Source: Oscillospiraceae bacterium (lineage in GTDB: Bacteria; Bacillota; Clostridia; Oscillospirales; Ruminococcaceae). From it: a DNA stretch of 60,599 bases. Positions 26,009-34,448 of this stretch are shown one piece after another. The notes under the pieces are model-generated. The model was given only the letters and a program-made list of their open reading frames with translations, had not been told where the DNA came from and ran no database searches. Location of the stretch: assembly GCA_018434245.1 (NCBI GenBank), contig JAHDPQ010000004.1, positions 1 through 60,599 of the forward strand. Reading direction: 5' to 3'. The translations under genes were made by a program, and so were the position numbers. Numbering within the stretch: position 1 is the first letter of the stretch; each line of letters starts with the position of its first letter.

Positions 26009-26905
26009 TTACAGCAGGTGATTTTCCAGTACCTGCTTGCCATAATCAAAGTTTTCGATCTTGAGGTAGTACTCGGCGGCATCGATGAGGGCCTTGGCGG
26101 GAGTGAGCCCGATGATCTCGCTGCCGATGATCTCTACACCCCAGCGGGCGGCTTCGAAGCGGATGGCTTCATAAGCGCGGTAGAGGGGGGTTCCCTCGTA
26201 GTTTACCATGTTCATGGAAACCTGAGCAATGTTCCGGTCCTCCAGCATGACGCCGATGGCCTTGCAGTGCTGGTATCCGCCGGAAGAACCCCGGATGGTC
26301 TTGGCGATCTTGTTGGCGATGTCCAGATCGGAGGTGTTGAGGTTGACGTTAAAGGCAACCAGAGGGGGCCGTGCGCCGATGGCGGTGATGCCTGCGGTGG
26401 GATGGATTTTCCGCTCACCGTAGTCAGGGGCCCAATCTTCCTCCAGCAGTTTTTCAGGCATGCCTTCGAACTGGCCCTTACGAACCTTGGCCAGATTCTT
26501 TCGCTCAGGGCGGCTGGCAGAATACTCGTACAAAAAGCTGGGGATTTTTAGCTCATCCCAAATTCGCTGGGCCACCTGCTTAGAAAGCCCTACGCACTCC
26601 TCTACAGTGACATCCTGAATGGGAACAAAGGGAATGACGTCGGTGGCACCCATCCGGGGATGCTCGCCGCTGTGCTTGGTCATATCGATCTTCTCACTGG
26701 CCAGCTTGCACAGGCGGAAGGCGGCTTCTGCCACGCCTTCAGGGGAGCCCACCAGAGTAAAGACGCTCCGGTTGTGGCTGGCGTCGGAGGAATGGTCCAG
26801 CAGGGTGACGCCGGGAACGCTTCCGGCGGTCTCCACCAAAGCGCCGATGACGGTTTGGTCTTTGCCTTCGCTAAAGTTGGGGATGCATTGAACAATTTTT
26901 GCCAT
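26009..26905 (-). CDS. ftcD: glutamate formimidoyltransferase
   Basis: This 298-residue protein has both FTCD formiminotransferase subdomains, with N-terminal IVQCIPNFSEGKDQTVI and the central KHSGEHPRMGATDVIPFVP motif. It transfers the formimino group of N-formimino-L-glutamate to tetrahydrofolate, yielding glutamate. The ribosome binding site is AGGAGG. The hutH, hutU and hutI genes that generate its substrate from histidine are not in the window. The gltS neighbour suggests that glutamate is moved across the membrane. Confidence 0.96.
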   Translation of the reverse strand: MAKIVQCIPNFSEGKDQTVIGALVETAGSVPGVTLLDHSSDASHNRSVFTLVGSPEGVAEAAFRLCKLASEKIDMTKHSGEHPRMGATDVIPFVPIQDVTVEECVGLSKQVAQRIWDELKIPSFLYEYSASRPERKNLAKVRKGQFEGMPEKLLEEDWAPDYGERKIHPTAGITAIGARPPLVAFNVNLNTSDLDIANKIAKTIRGSSGGYQHCKAIGVMLEDRNIAQVSMNMVNYEGTPLYRAYEAIRFEAARWGVEIIGSEIIGLTPAKALIDAAEYYLKIENFDYGKQVLENHLL

Positions 26906-26945
26906 TGATAAGTCCTCCTATTTTAATGCTCTGGGTTAAAATGCG

Positions 26946-28187
26946 TTATGCGTTGAGGTTGGGAACGAACATCTTGATAAACCATACGGTGGCGGGCTGA
27001 TAAATGATATCCACCAGGAAGGCGCCTACGATGGGTACAATCATCATGGCCCGGCGGGACATGCCGTACCGCTCGTTCACAGCGGTGAGGTTGACGATGG
27101 CGGTGGGGGTGGCGCCCAGTCCGTGGCCCAAAAGGCCTGCGCACATGACAGCGGCGTCGTAGTTTTTGCCCAGAATGCGGAATACCACAAAGTAGGCAAA
27201 GAGCACCAGGAAGAGCACCTGGCAGGCCAGGACGATGAACATTGGGCCGGCAAGTCCGGCAAGGTCCCACAGCTTTAGGGTCATCAGAGCCATGGAAAGG
27301 TACAGGCCAAGGGTGACGTCGCCAATTCCCTCCACCAGAGGATAGTCAAATTTGTACCAGCGGGTTTTTTCGTTGACGTTGCGGACAATCATGGCCACAA
27401 ACATAGCGCCTACATAAGTGGGGAAATCCATGCCGATCAGCTTGCCGATCCAGCCAGAAACCAGAGTGCCCAGAGCCATGCTCACCAGAATAGCGGTGAC
27501 GTTCTTCATCACATCCAAACCGGTGAGGGCTTCGCCGGTGGCGGCATTGATCTCGGTGACGCTGGTGTCAAAGTTTTCGCTGTCGTCGGGTCTGAGATCG
27601 TGTTTCTCGATGAGGCGGCGGGCAACGGGTCCGCCCACCATCACGGAAGAAATCAGGCCAAAGGTAGCGGCGGCGGCTCCCACCAGGGTTCCGGCCGGAT
27701 AGCCCATTCCCTCAAAGGTGCTGCCGTAGGCCGCGCCGGCTCCGTGGCCGCCAATCATGGTGATGGCGCTGGAAAGCAGGGCGTAGGCAGGCTCCAATCC
27801 GGTCACGGCGGAAAGTGCAACACCGATGGTGTTCTGAATAATCGAAACCACTCCCGCTACCAACCAGTATACCACAAGCAGGATTCCGCCCTTTTTCAGC
27901 AGGGAAAGGCTGGCGCCCAGACCCACCGTGGTGAAGAAGGCCAGCATAAAGAAGGACTGCAGGGTGGTGGTGAAGCTAAAGGCAAAGGCACCGGTGGAAT
28001 GTCCGGCCCAAGTGATAAACATAAAGAGGAAGCCGCCGACTACCGGGGCGGGAATGCAGTATTTTTCCAAAAAGTGAACCTTGCTCTTGACAAAGTAACC
28101 GATTAGCAGCAACACCGCCGCCATGGCTACCGTCATCACCATATCCGCATTGATGGTAAAGACATTTTCAATGACTTCAAAAGACAT
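26946..28187 (-). CDS. gltS: sodium/glutamate symporter family protein
   Basis: This 413-residue polytopic protein of the GltS (ESS) family carries the conserved SSAITMIGGHGAGAAYG region and its C-terminal pseudo-repeat around CAGLLGHGLGATPTAIVNL, both re-entrant pore elements. It probably moves glutamate with sodium; direction in vivo unknown. First gene of the operon, GGGAGG ribosome binding site, 120 bp behind a consensus sigma-54 promoter. Confidence 0.93.
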   Translation of the reverse strand: MSFEVIENVFTINADMVMTVAMAAVLLLIGYFVKSKVHFLEKYCIPAPVVGGFLFMFITWAGHSTGAFAFSFTTTLQSFFMLAFFTTVGLGASLSLLKKGGILLVVYWLVAGVVSIIQNTIGVALSAVTGLEPAYALLSSAITMIGGHGAGAAYGSTFEGMGYPAGTLVGAAAATFGLISSVMVGGPVARRLIEKHDLRPDDSENFDTSVTEINAATGEALTGLDVMKNVTAILVSMALGTLVSGWIGKLIGMDFPTYVGAMFVAMIVRNVNEKTRWYKFDYPLVEGIGDVTLGLYLSMALMTLKLWDLAGLAGPMFIVLACQVLFLVLFAYFVVFRILGKNYDAAVMCAGLLGHGLGATPTAIVNLTAVNERYGMSRRAMMIVPIVGAFLVDIIYQPATVWFIKMFVPNLNA

Positions 28188-28309
28188 ACTATTTTACCTC
28201 CCAAAATCGTTTTCGTAAACCGATTATGCCGATCTTTGCCGCAAAACGTACTCTGTCCTCCTTTTTTAGTAGTATGCCTTCCGGCAGATGGTTTCATTAA
28301 TTTACAATC

Positions 28310-28325
28310 AGCAAAGTTTGTGCCA
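28310..28325 (-). promoter_or_regulatory. sigma-54 (-24/-12) promoter of gltS-ftcD-fchA-hutD
   Basis: The minus strand reads TGGCAC-N5-TTGCT, identical in its conserved positions to the promoter at 6788-6803. It faces the gltS gene and lies next to a gene pair encoding a sensor kinase and an NtrC-type activator. Confidence 0.88.
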
Positions 28326-28358
28326 TATGTTAAATCAACAAAAAATGTGATTCCTCCG

Positions 28359-28415
28359 TTGTTGCTCTAAGCATTTCGCAACAAATGCGCAAATATTGCA
28401 CTGCAAATTTTGCAG
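28359..28415. promoter_or_regulatory. cluster of TGCAAA-type dyads, probable NtrC-type activator sites
   Basis: TTGTTGC/GCAACAA (28359/28378), GCATTT/AAATGC (28371/28383) and the palindrome CTGCAAA-T-TTTGCAG (28401-28415) lie within 90 bp upstream of the -24 box. The cluster is well placed as the upstream activating sequence for the divergent regulator. Confidence 0.55.
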
Positions 28416-28423
28416 AAACTCTA

Positions 28424-28453
28424 TTGTCCTGCCGCCCCCCGCTGTGGTACAAT
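28424..28453 (+). promoter_or_regulatory. sigma-A promoter of the sensor kinase/regulator pair
   Basis: TTGTCC-N18-TACAAT ends 25 bp before the kinase ATG. It directly abuts the activator-site cluster, so autoregulation is possible. Confidence 0.6.
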
Positions 28454-28478
28454 GAGCCTTAAGAAAAGGGGGATTATC

Positions 28479-30032
28479 ATGAAGCGGTTGCTGGTGGCGG
28501 CAGTGTTTTTGGTGTCCGTTCTGGTTTACGCTAGGCCCGCCTTCGCCCAGTCCCTGCGGGTGGCAGGAGACGAGAACTTTCCGCCCTACGAGTTTGTGGA
28601 TGTGGATGGTGCCTTTAAAGGCTTCAATGTGGATCTGATGAAGGCCATCGCCCTGTTTACCGATGGGGAACTGGAATTTATTCCTCTGCCTTGGGAGAAG
28701 GCCTACCGGGCCATTCATACCGGACAGGTGGATATTATTCAGGGGATGAAGGTGACCGATGCCCGCAAACAGCATTTTTCCTTTTCCAACACGCTGGTGC
28801 AGAACACCGACTCCATCTACATACGGGTGGAAACCACCGACATTCGCTCCCTGAACGATCTGGCGGGGCGGCGGGTAGGGGTAGATGTTGGCGATGCCCG
28901 CAATACCAATTTAGAACAGCAGGGAGCAGTTGTGGTATCCTATCAAAACCCGGAGCTAGCACTAATGGCGTTGTACCGGGGAGAGGTGGAGGCTTTGGTC
29001 TGCAATACGCTGGTCATCAACTACTTTAGCACCCGGCACAATATTTCCAGCGAGATTGCCGTGGTGGGCAACGCCTTTAATCGGCGGGACTACGCCATTG
29101 CCGTGGCCAAGGACAACACCCAGCTGCTGGAACAGCTCAACGCAGGCATCAAGGCGGTGCAGGACAGCGGCATCTACGACCAGCTTTACCGCAAGTGGTT
29201 CGGTGTGCCTATTGCCAACAAGGCAGAAAACTTGCGGCTGACTTTGACCATTATGATCGGTTCCCTGCTGCTCATCGTCTTTATCACCTACGCTTTCGAG
29301 CGGGTGAACCGCAAGCTCAAGCAGGTGATTGCCGAGGAAACCGCCAAGCAGAAGGCTGCCATGGACAAGCTGCGGGAATACGATAAGCTCCAGTTCATGG
29401 ATAAGATCATCTCCTCCATCGCCCACGAAATCCGCAATCCATTGGCCTCCATCCGGTTTTATGCTGAGCAGATTCCCCACAAGATCGACAACCCTAAGTT
29501 CATGGCGGCGGTGGCGGAGGATATCCCCCCGGAAATCGAGCGGATCGATGCCCTCATCAAGGAGTTTATCGAATACACCGCTCCCCGGCAGCCCGACCAG
29601 GAGCCGGTTCCCCTGCGGGAGTCTTTGGAAAATGTCCTCTCCTTCCTCCATGTGCAGCTGCGGGAGATTGAGGTGGTTCTTTATGTGGCCGACGACATCT
29701 GTATCTTCTTTGACCGCAACCACCTGCGGCAGATTCTCATCAACATCTTTATCAACAGCATCGATGCCCTTAGCCAGACTCCCGACCCCTGCATCACCGT
29801 GGAGGCCGTTGTTACCGCTGACCGGGTTGTGCTGGAAATTGCCGACAACGGACAGGGTGTGGACGCTCAGGCACTGCTGTACATCTTCGACCCCTTTTTT
29901 ACAACCAAAAGCAGCGGAAACGGGCTGGGACTATTTATTTCCCGGCAGATGGCGGAGGAAAACGGCGGCTCTCTCACCGCCCAAAGCAGCGAGACCGGCA
30001 TGACCATCTGCCTGACCGCTGTCAGGAGGTAG
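28479..30032 (+). CDS. histidine kinase with extracellular amino-acid-binding (SBP_bac_3) domain
   Basis: This 517-residue sensor has a signal-like N-terminus ending around PAFAQ, a bacterial extracellular solute-binding family 3 domain (about 23-240; starts LRVAGDENFPPYEF), one transmembrane helix (about 255-275), a coiled-coil linker, HisKA with phospho-acceptor His in SSIAHEIRNPLASI, and HATPase with N box NIFINSIDAL, DNGQGVD and GNGLGLFIS. The fold suggests direct sensing of an extracellular amino acid, plausibly glutamate or histidine given the neighbours (inference). The ribosome binding site of the next gene is formed by its own last codons. Confidence 0.9.
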   Translation: MKRLLVAAVFLVSVLVYARPAFAQSLRVAGDENFPPYEFVDVDGAFKGFNVDLMKAIALFTDGELEFIPLPWEKAYRAIHTGQVDIIQGMKVTDARKQHFSFSNTLVQNTDSIYIRVETTDIRSLNDLAGRRVGVDVGDARNTNLEQQGAVVVSYQNPELALMALYRGEVEALVCNTLVINYFSTRHNISSEIAVVGNAFNRRDYAIAVAKDNTQLLEQLNAGIKAVQDSGIYDQLYRKWFGVPIANKAENLRLTLTIMIGSLLLIVFITYAFERVNRKLKQVIAEETAKQKAAMDKLREYDKLQFMDKIISSIAHEIRNPLASIRFYAEQIPHKIDNPKFMAAVAEDIPPEIERIDALIKEFIEYTAPRQPDQEPVPLRESLENVLSFLHVQLREIEVVLYVADDICIFFDRNHLRQILINIFINSIDALSQTPDPCITVEAVVTADRVVLEIADNGQGVDAQALLYIFDPFFTTKSSGNGLGLFISRQMAEENGGSLTAQSSETGMTICLTAVRR

Positions 30033-30034
30033 CT

Positions 30035-31369
30035 ATGTTTAAGATTCTTTTGGTGGATGACGAAAAAGCCATATTAAAATCCCTCACCTTTGCTTTAGAG
30101 CAGGACTACCAAGTGTTTACCTGCGACAACGGCAAGGATGCTCTGGAGCTGATGCGCACCCACGACATCTCTCTGGTGCTGCTGGACCTGCGGCTGGGCA
30201 AGGAAAACGGCATTGACCTGATGAAGAAGATGCTAGGCCACAACCCCGGGGCGGCCATCATCATCATGACCGCCTATTCCTCCATTGAAAGCTCGGTGGA
30301 GGCCATTCAGGCGGGGGCCTTCTACTTCATCACAAAGCCGGTGCAGACCAGCCAACTTCTGCTGCTGCTGGAAAAGGCCGCCGGGCAGCTGGATATGCGC
30401 AGGACCATCAACAGCCTGGAGGATGTGATCCGCAACGAAATCATCGGAGACTCCCCCCAGATGCAGCAGGTTCTGCGGCTGATCGATCAGGTGAAAGACA
30501 CCAAGGCCGGGGTTTTGATCACCGGGGAAAGCGGCACCGGAAAGGAACTGATTGCCAACAAGCTCCACTTTACCAGCAACCGGCGGGATCAGCCCTTTAT
30601 CGCCGTCAACTGCGCCGCCCTGCCGGAATCCTTATTGGAAGGAGAACTGTTCGGCTATAAAAAGGGAGCCTTTACCGGAGCGGTGCGGGACGAGCCGGGG
30701 ATCATCCGCAAGGCAGGCAAGGGCACTCTGTTCCTCGATGAAATTGGGGAGATGGATTTGCGGCTTCAGTCCAAGCTGCTGCGGTTTTTGCAGGATGGGG
30801 AGGTGCGGCAGATCGGCGGGGACGCAGTTCGGGTGGATGTACGGGTGGTCTGCGCCACCAACCGGAATCTGGAGCAAGAAATTGCCGCCGGGCGCTTTCG
30901 CAGCGACCTGTATTACCGCATCAACGTCATCACCATTGTAGCACCGCCCCTGCGAGAGCGGACCGGGGACTTGGGGCATCTGGTGCCTTACTTTATCAAA
31001 AAGTATTCCACCGCCTACGGCAAGGCGATCCAGGGAATCGACCCCGAGGCCTTTGAGCTCCTTTCCCGCTACGACTTCCCCGGCAATGTGAGGGAGTGCG
31101 AGAACATTATCCAGCGGGCGGTGTTGCTCTGCTCCGGGGACACCATTGCCGCCGATGACCTCAACCTAAAATACCGGGCTGACCGGACTCAGGAGGACCA
31201 GCAGGACCGGTGCGTCAAGGTCTACGCCCACGAGAAGATGAAGGACATCGAGCGCAAGGTTCTGGATCTGGCCCTGCGGTCCCACGGGGGAAACCGGAGG
31301 CGAACCGCCGAGAGCTTGGGGATTAGCGAGCGCTCTCTCCAATACAAAATCAAGGAGTACAGCCTGTAA
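30035..31369 (+). CDS. NtrC-family sigma-54 response regulator
   Basis: This 444-residue regulator has an N-terminal receiver (acidic pair VDDEK, phospho-acceptor Asp in LVLLDLRLG, Lys in FITKPVQ), AAA+ domain with Walker A GESGTGKE and intact GAFTGA, and C-terminal Fis-type helix-turn-helix (RRRTAESLGISERSLQYK). It starts 3 nt after the kinase stop, behind AGGAGG. The likely target is the divergent gltS operon promoter at 28310-28325. Confidence 0.93.
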   Translation: MFKILLVDDEKAILKSLTFALEQDYQVFTCDNGKDALELMRTHDISLVLLDLRLGKENGIDLMKKMLGHNPGAAIIIMTAYSSIESSVEAIQAGAFYFITKPVQTSQLLLLLEKAAGQLDMRRTINSLEDVIRNEIIGDSPQMQQVLRLIDQVKDTKAGVLITGESGTGKELIANKLHFTSNRRDQPFIAVNCAALPESLLEGELFGYKKGAFTGAVRDEPGIIRKAGKGTLFLDEIGEMDLRLQSKLLRFLQDGEVRQIGGDAVRVDVRVVCATNRNLEQEIAAGRFRSDLYYRINVITIVAPPLRERTGDLGHLVPYFIKKYSTAYGKAIQGIDPEAFELLSRYDFPGNVRECENIIQRAVLLCSGDTIAADDLNLKYRADRTQEDQQDRCVKVYAHEKMKDIERKVLDLALRSHGGNRRRTAESLGISERSLQYKIKEYSL

Positions 31370-31461
31370 TTTTGGGGTGGGGCCCCCTTGTGTTTTTCAG
31401 TAGAACTTGCAGCGGAAATATGGTAAACTATGGGTGTATATGCTTTAAAGGAGGTGCCGCC

Positions 31462-32841
31462 GTGTCCATCACCGCAGGTTTTCTTTTGCCCCACCCGCCT
31501 CTGATCATCCCTCAGGTGGGACAGGGCCGGGAAAAAGAGCTTTCCGCCACTCTGAGCAGCTATCGGGATGTGGCCCGGCAGATTGAAGCGCTGGCCCCCG
31601 AAACCATTATCATTCTGTCCCCACATTCCACCGTCTACTCTGACTACATCCACATCTCTCCGGGCAGTGGCGCCGTGGGCAGTTTGGCCCGGTACGGCCC
31701 GGTTCCTCCTATGCAGGTTCGGTATGACGAAGCTCTGGTGCGGCGGCTGGAACAACTATGCGCCGACCAGCGGCTGCCGGCAGGGACGCTGGGAGAGCGG
31801 GAGCCCCAATTGGATCACGGGACCATGGTCCCCCTGCATTTTATCCGGGAGCATGGGGAAGATTTTGCTGTGGTGCGGGTTTCGTCCTCGGGGCTTTCCC
31901 GGGAGGAGCACTACCGCTTCGGGATGCTGCTGGCTCAGGCGGTACAGGAGCTGGGCCGTAGCGCCGTGGTGATTGCCAGCGGCGATCTTTCCCACAAGCT
32001 GACCCAGGACGGACCCTATGGCTTTGCCCCGGAAGGCCCCGCTCTGGACAAGGCTTTGACCGACATTCTGGATCGCGGGGAGTTTGGCGCTTTCTTTGAG
32101 TTGGACGAAAGCCTTTGCGATCAGGGAGCCGAATGTGGCCTGCGCCCTCTTCTGATGCTAGCCGGAGCACTGGATAGCCGGCAGGTAAGTTCCAAGCTTC
32201 TCTCCTACGAGGGGCCCTTTGGGGTAGGCTATGCCGTGGCGTCCTTCGCCATGGGAGTCGAGGACCCCCAACGCAACTTTTTAAGCCGCCGGCAGGAGGT
32301 CCTCCACCGGGAGATGGAGCAGCTGCGGGCCGGAGAAAGCATCTATGTCCAGTTGGCCCGTCAGGCTCTGGAAGGCTTTGTGAAGCAGGGCGCGCTCCCC
32401 TCTTTGCCCGGCCATCTGCCGGAGGAGTTGCTCCAAACCCGGGCGGGAGCTTTTGTCACCATCAAAAAGCAGGGGCAGCTGCGGGGCTGTATCGGCACCA
32501 CCGGCCCCACCCAAAACAGCCTTGCCGAGGAAATCCGCCACAACGCCGTTTCCGCCGGAACCCGAGACTCCCGCTTTTCCCCGGTTGAGCCTTGGGAACT
32601 GGCGGAGCTGGTGTACAGCGTAGATGTGCTGGCCCCTCCTCAGCCGGCCGACGAGAGCATGCTGGACCCTTTGCGCTACGGCGTAATTGTGGAAAGGGGA
32701 CACAAGCGGGGGCTGCTTCTTCCCAATCTGGAAGGGGTGGACACGGTACAGGAGCAAATTTCCATTGCCCGCCAAAAGGCCGGGATTCCCGACGGCAAGG
32801 CGGTTAAGCTGCTGCGCTTTGAGGTAACCCGCCACACCTGA
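31462..32841 (+). CDS. AmmeMemoRadiSam fusion protein (LigB/Memo-like domain plus AMMECR1)
   Basis: This 459-residue protein has two domains. Residues 1 to about 270 form a LigB/Memo-like fold with candidate metal ligands in LLPHPPLIIP, LSPHSTVYSDY and SGDLSHKL. The C-terminal domain (about 280-459) is AMMECR1, with the invariant LRGCIGTTGPT and SAGTRDSRFSPV segments. GTG 31462 follows AAAGGAGGTG. Together with the radical SAM gene downstream this makes the AmmeMemoRadiSam set, which is widespread in anaerobes and archaea and whose reaction is not established. Confidence 0.9.
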   Translation: MSITAGFLLPHPPLIIPQVGQGREKELSATLSSYRDVARQIEALAPETIIILSPHSTVYSDYIHISPGSGAVGSLARYGPVPPMQVRYDEALVRRLEQLCADQRLPAGTLGEREPQLDHGTMVPLHFIREHGEDFAVVRVSSSGLSREEHYRFGMLLAQAVQELGRSAVVIASGDLSHKLTQDGPYGFAPEGPALDKALTDILDRGEFGAFFELDESLCDQGAECGLRPLLMLAGALDSRQVSSKLLSYEGPFGVGYAVASFAMGVEDPQRNFLSRRQEVLHREMEQLRAGESIYVQLARQALEGFVKQGALPSLPGHLPEELLQTRAGAFVTIKKQGQLRGCIGTTGPTQNSLAEEIRHNAVSAGTRDSRFSPVEPWELAELVYSVDVLAPPQPADESMLDPLRYGVIVERGHKRGLLLPNLEGVDTVQEQISIARQKAGIPDGKAVKLLRFEVTRHT

Positions 32842-32968
32842 TTGAAAGGTGTGTAGGAGCAGGCTTTTGGGGTAAAATATGGACGCTCACGCAGTTCGCC
32901 GTTTCCGCCCATTGCAAGGATAAAGGGGCAAACCGACGTCTTTGGACAACAGGCCCCGGACAATACCG

Positions 32969-32994
32969 CTGCCCGGCTTTTGGGAGCCGGGCAG
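32969..32994 (+). other. stem-loop in the leader of the microprotein-amrS pair
   Basis: CTGCCCGGC and GCCGGGCAG form a perfect 9-bp stem with an 8-nt loop, 22 bp before the microprotein start. No T-run follows, so an mRNA-stability or translational role is likelier than termination. Confidence 0.6.
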
Positions 32995-33016
32995 GATGTG
33001 GAAAGGAAGGATTCCT

Positions 33017-33133
33017 ATGAACGCCGACCAAAAATTCGCACGGCAGATGGCTGTAATTGCTTTTACGTTTGCCACCGTCATGACTCTGGGCGGACTGGCC
33101 ATCAGCCTGCTGCTGGAGCAGAAAAGCCAGTGA
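33017..33133 (+). CDS. 38-residue single-pass membrane microprotein
   Basis: ATG 33017 has AAGGAAGG 6 nt upstream. The product is a charged N-terminus (MNADQKFARQ), one hydrophobic helix of about 23 residues, and a short polar tail (LLEQKSQ). Its TGA stop overlaps the GTG start of the radical SAM gene, which strongly suggests that it is translated and coupled to that gene. No family recognised. It may tether or regulate the radical SAM enzyme at the membrane (inference). Confidence 0.6.
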   Translation: MNADQKFARQMAVIAFTFATVMTLGGLAISLLLEQKSQ

Positions 33134-33978
33134 TTGCCGCCCGCTTTCAGGCCCGGGAAGGGGAAAAGCTTCGCTGTCTGCTCTGCCCTCACCGCTGTCT
33201 CCTGCTCCACGGGGCTTTGGGCCGCTGTCTGGCCCGGCGCAATCACAGGGGAACCTTGATGGCGGAAAGTTACGGGCAGCTCACCGCTCTGGCTTTGGAC
33301 CCCGTAGAAAAAAAGCCCCTCTTTCACTTTCATCCTGGCAGCTTGGTTCTTTCGGCAGGCAGCTACGGATGCAATCTTTCTTGCGCCTTTTGCCAGAATC
33401 ACAACATCTCCCGGGAGCGGGCGGACACCCGTTTTGTTTCGCCTCAGGAGCTGGCGGCTTTGAGTGGAAAGGCGGGGAACAACATCGGGGTGGCCTTTAC
33501 CTATAACGAGCCCTTAATCGCCCCGGAATATCTGTTGGATTGCGCCGACTTACTCCATGAGCAGAACCAGAAGGTAGTGCTGGTGACCAACGGGATGATC
33601 AGACCTGCCCCTTTGGAGGAGGTGCTCCCGGCGGTGGATGCCCTCAACGTCGATCTCAAGTGCTTTTCCCAAGAGGGCTACCGCAAGCTAGGAGGAGAGT
33701 TGGAGACGGTGAAGCACACTATCCGCCGCAGTGTGGAGGTGGGTTGTCATCTAGAGGTCACCTGCCTCATTGTTCCCGGGCTGAGCGACGACCCCGCCCA
33801 GCTGGAGGAAATGGCCGCTTGGCTGGCGGGGATCAGCCCCGCCATTCCCTTTCACGTCAGCCGGTTTTTCCCCCGCTACCAGATGGCCGACTCTCCGCCC
33901 ACTCCGGTAGAGACCGTTTACGCTCTGGCCGATGTGGCAAGGGCTTATCTGCGCAATGTCCATACCGGGAACTGCTAG
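33130..33978 (+). CDS. amrS: AmmeMemoRadiSam system radical SAM enzyme
   Basis: This 282-residue radical SAM protein has CLLCPHRC near the N-terminus, the 4Fe-4S CxxxCxxC motif in GCNLSCAFCQN (around residue 87), then FTYNEPLI and VTNGM, typical of the AmrS/pyruvate-formate-lyase-activase-like group. GTG 33130 overlaps the microprotein stop. The reaction catalysed is not established. It works genetically with the LigB/Memo-AMMECR1 fusion upstream. Confidence 0.9.
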   Translation: MIAARFQAREGEKLRCLLCPHRCLLLHGALGRCLARRNHRGTLMAESYGQLTALALDPVEKKPLFHFHPGSLVLSAGSYGCNLSCAFCQNHNISRERADTRFVSPQELAALSGKAGNNIGVAFTYNEPLIAPEYLLDCADLLHEQNQKVVLVTNGMIRPAPLEEVLPAVDALNVDLKCFSQEGYRKLGGELETVKHTIRRSVEVGCHLEVTCLIVPGLSDDPAQLEEMAAWLAGISPAIPFHVSRFFPRYQMADSPPTPVETVYALADVARAYLRNVHTGNC

Positions 33979-34054
33979 GCTTCCCATATCTACGGTATCG
34001 GTATCAGGTTGTCTTCTTTTTCTGCAAAAATTTTAGCTTTTGTAAAAATAACTC

Positions 34055-34083
34055 TTGACAGCCGGAAGGTAACGTGCTATGAT
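34055..34083 (+). promoter_or_regulatory. sigma-A promoter of the T-box transcript
   Basis: TTGACA-N17-TATGAT, one mismatch from consensus, starts the T-box leader. Confidence 0.85.
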
Positions 34084-34094
34084 CACTTTCAAGC

Positions 34095-34386
34095 AAAGGC
34101 TTTGACGGAGAGAAAGACATACAAAGGTGCGGCATCGGCCAATTAGGCCGAGGTAGAGAGTTCGCGGATGGTGCAAGCGGACGCCGGTATGTATGTGTAA
34201 ATACACTCCTGAGCTCGTCGATTGAACCAAGTAGGTCGATGCGTTTGCCCGCGTTACTGGGCTTGGGTTGTCGGACCCGAAACGAGGGGCGGCTGTTTTT
34301 TTAGCCGCAAACAGGGTGGTACCGCGGAAGTTTAGTCTTTCGTCCCTGGGCATGGTGTATGCCCGGCGGAACGAAAGGCTTTTTTG
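34095..34386 (+). ncRNA. T-box leader, tyrosine (UAC) specifier
   Basis: The T-box antiterminator sequence AGGGTGGTACCGCGG is at 34313-34327 and a terminator (AGTCTTTCGT/ACGAAAGGCT, then a T-run) at 34334-34386. In stem I, ACATAC pairs with GTATGT, and the specifier-loop 3' strand reads TAAA-TAC-A followed by CTCCTGAGC. Aligned with the well-known glycine leader (GAAA-GGC-A-UUCUUGAGC), this places codon TAC (Tyr) at 34202-34204. Uncharged tRNA-Tyr should therefore switch on the downstream lyase gene. The T-box identity is very secure; the specifier call is strong but made by eye. Confidence 0.92.
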
Positions 34387-34448
34387 TTTTGTCAGAGCAT
34401 TCCAGGCCGAAATCCTTCCGACGCATAAAGAAAATGGAGGAGATCACT

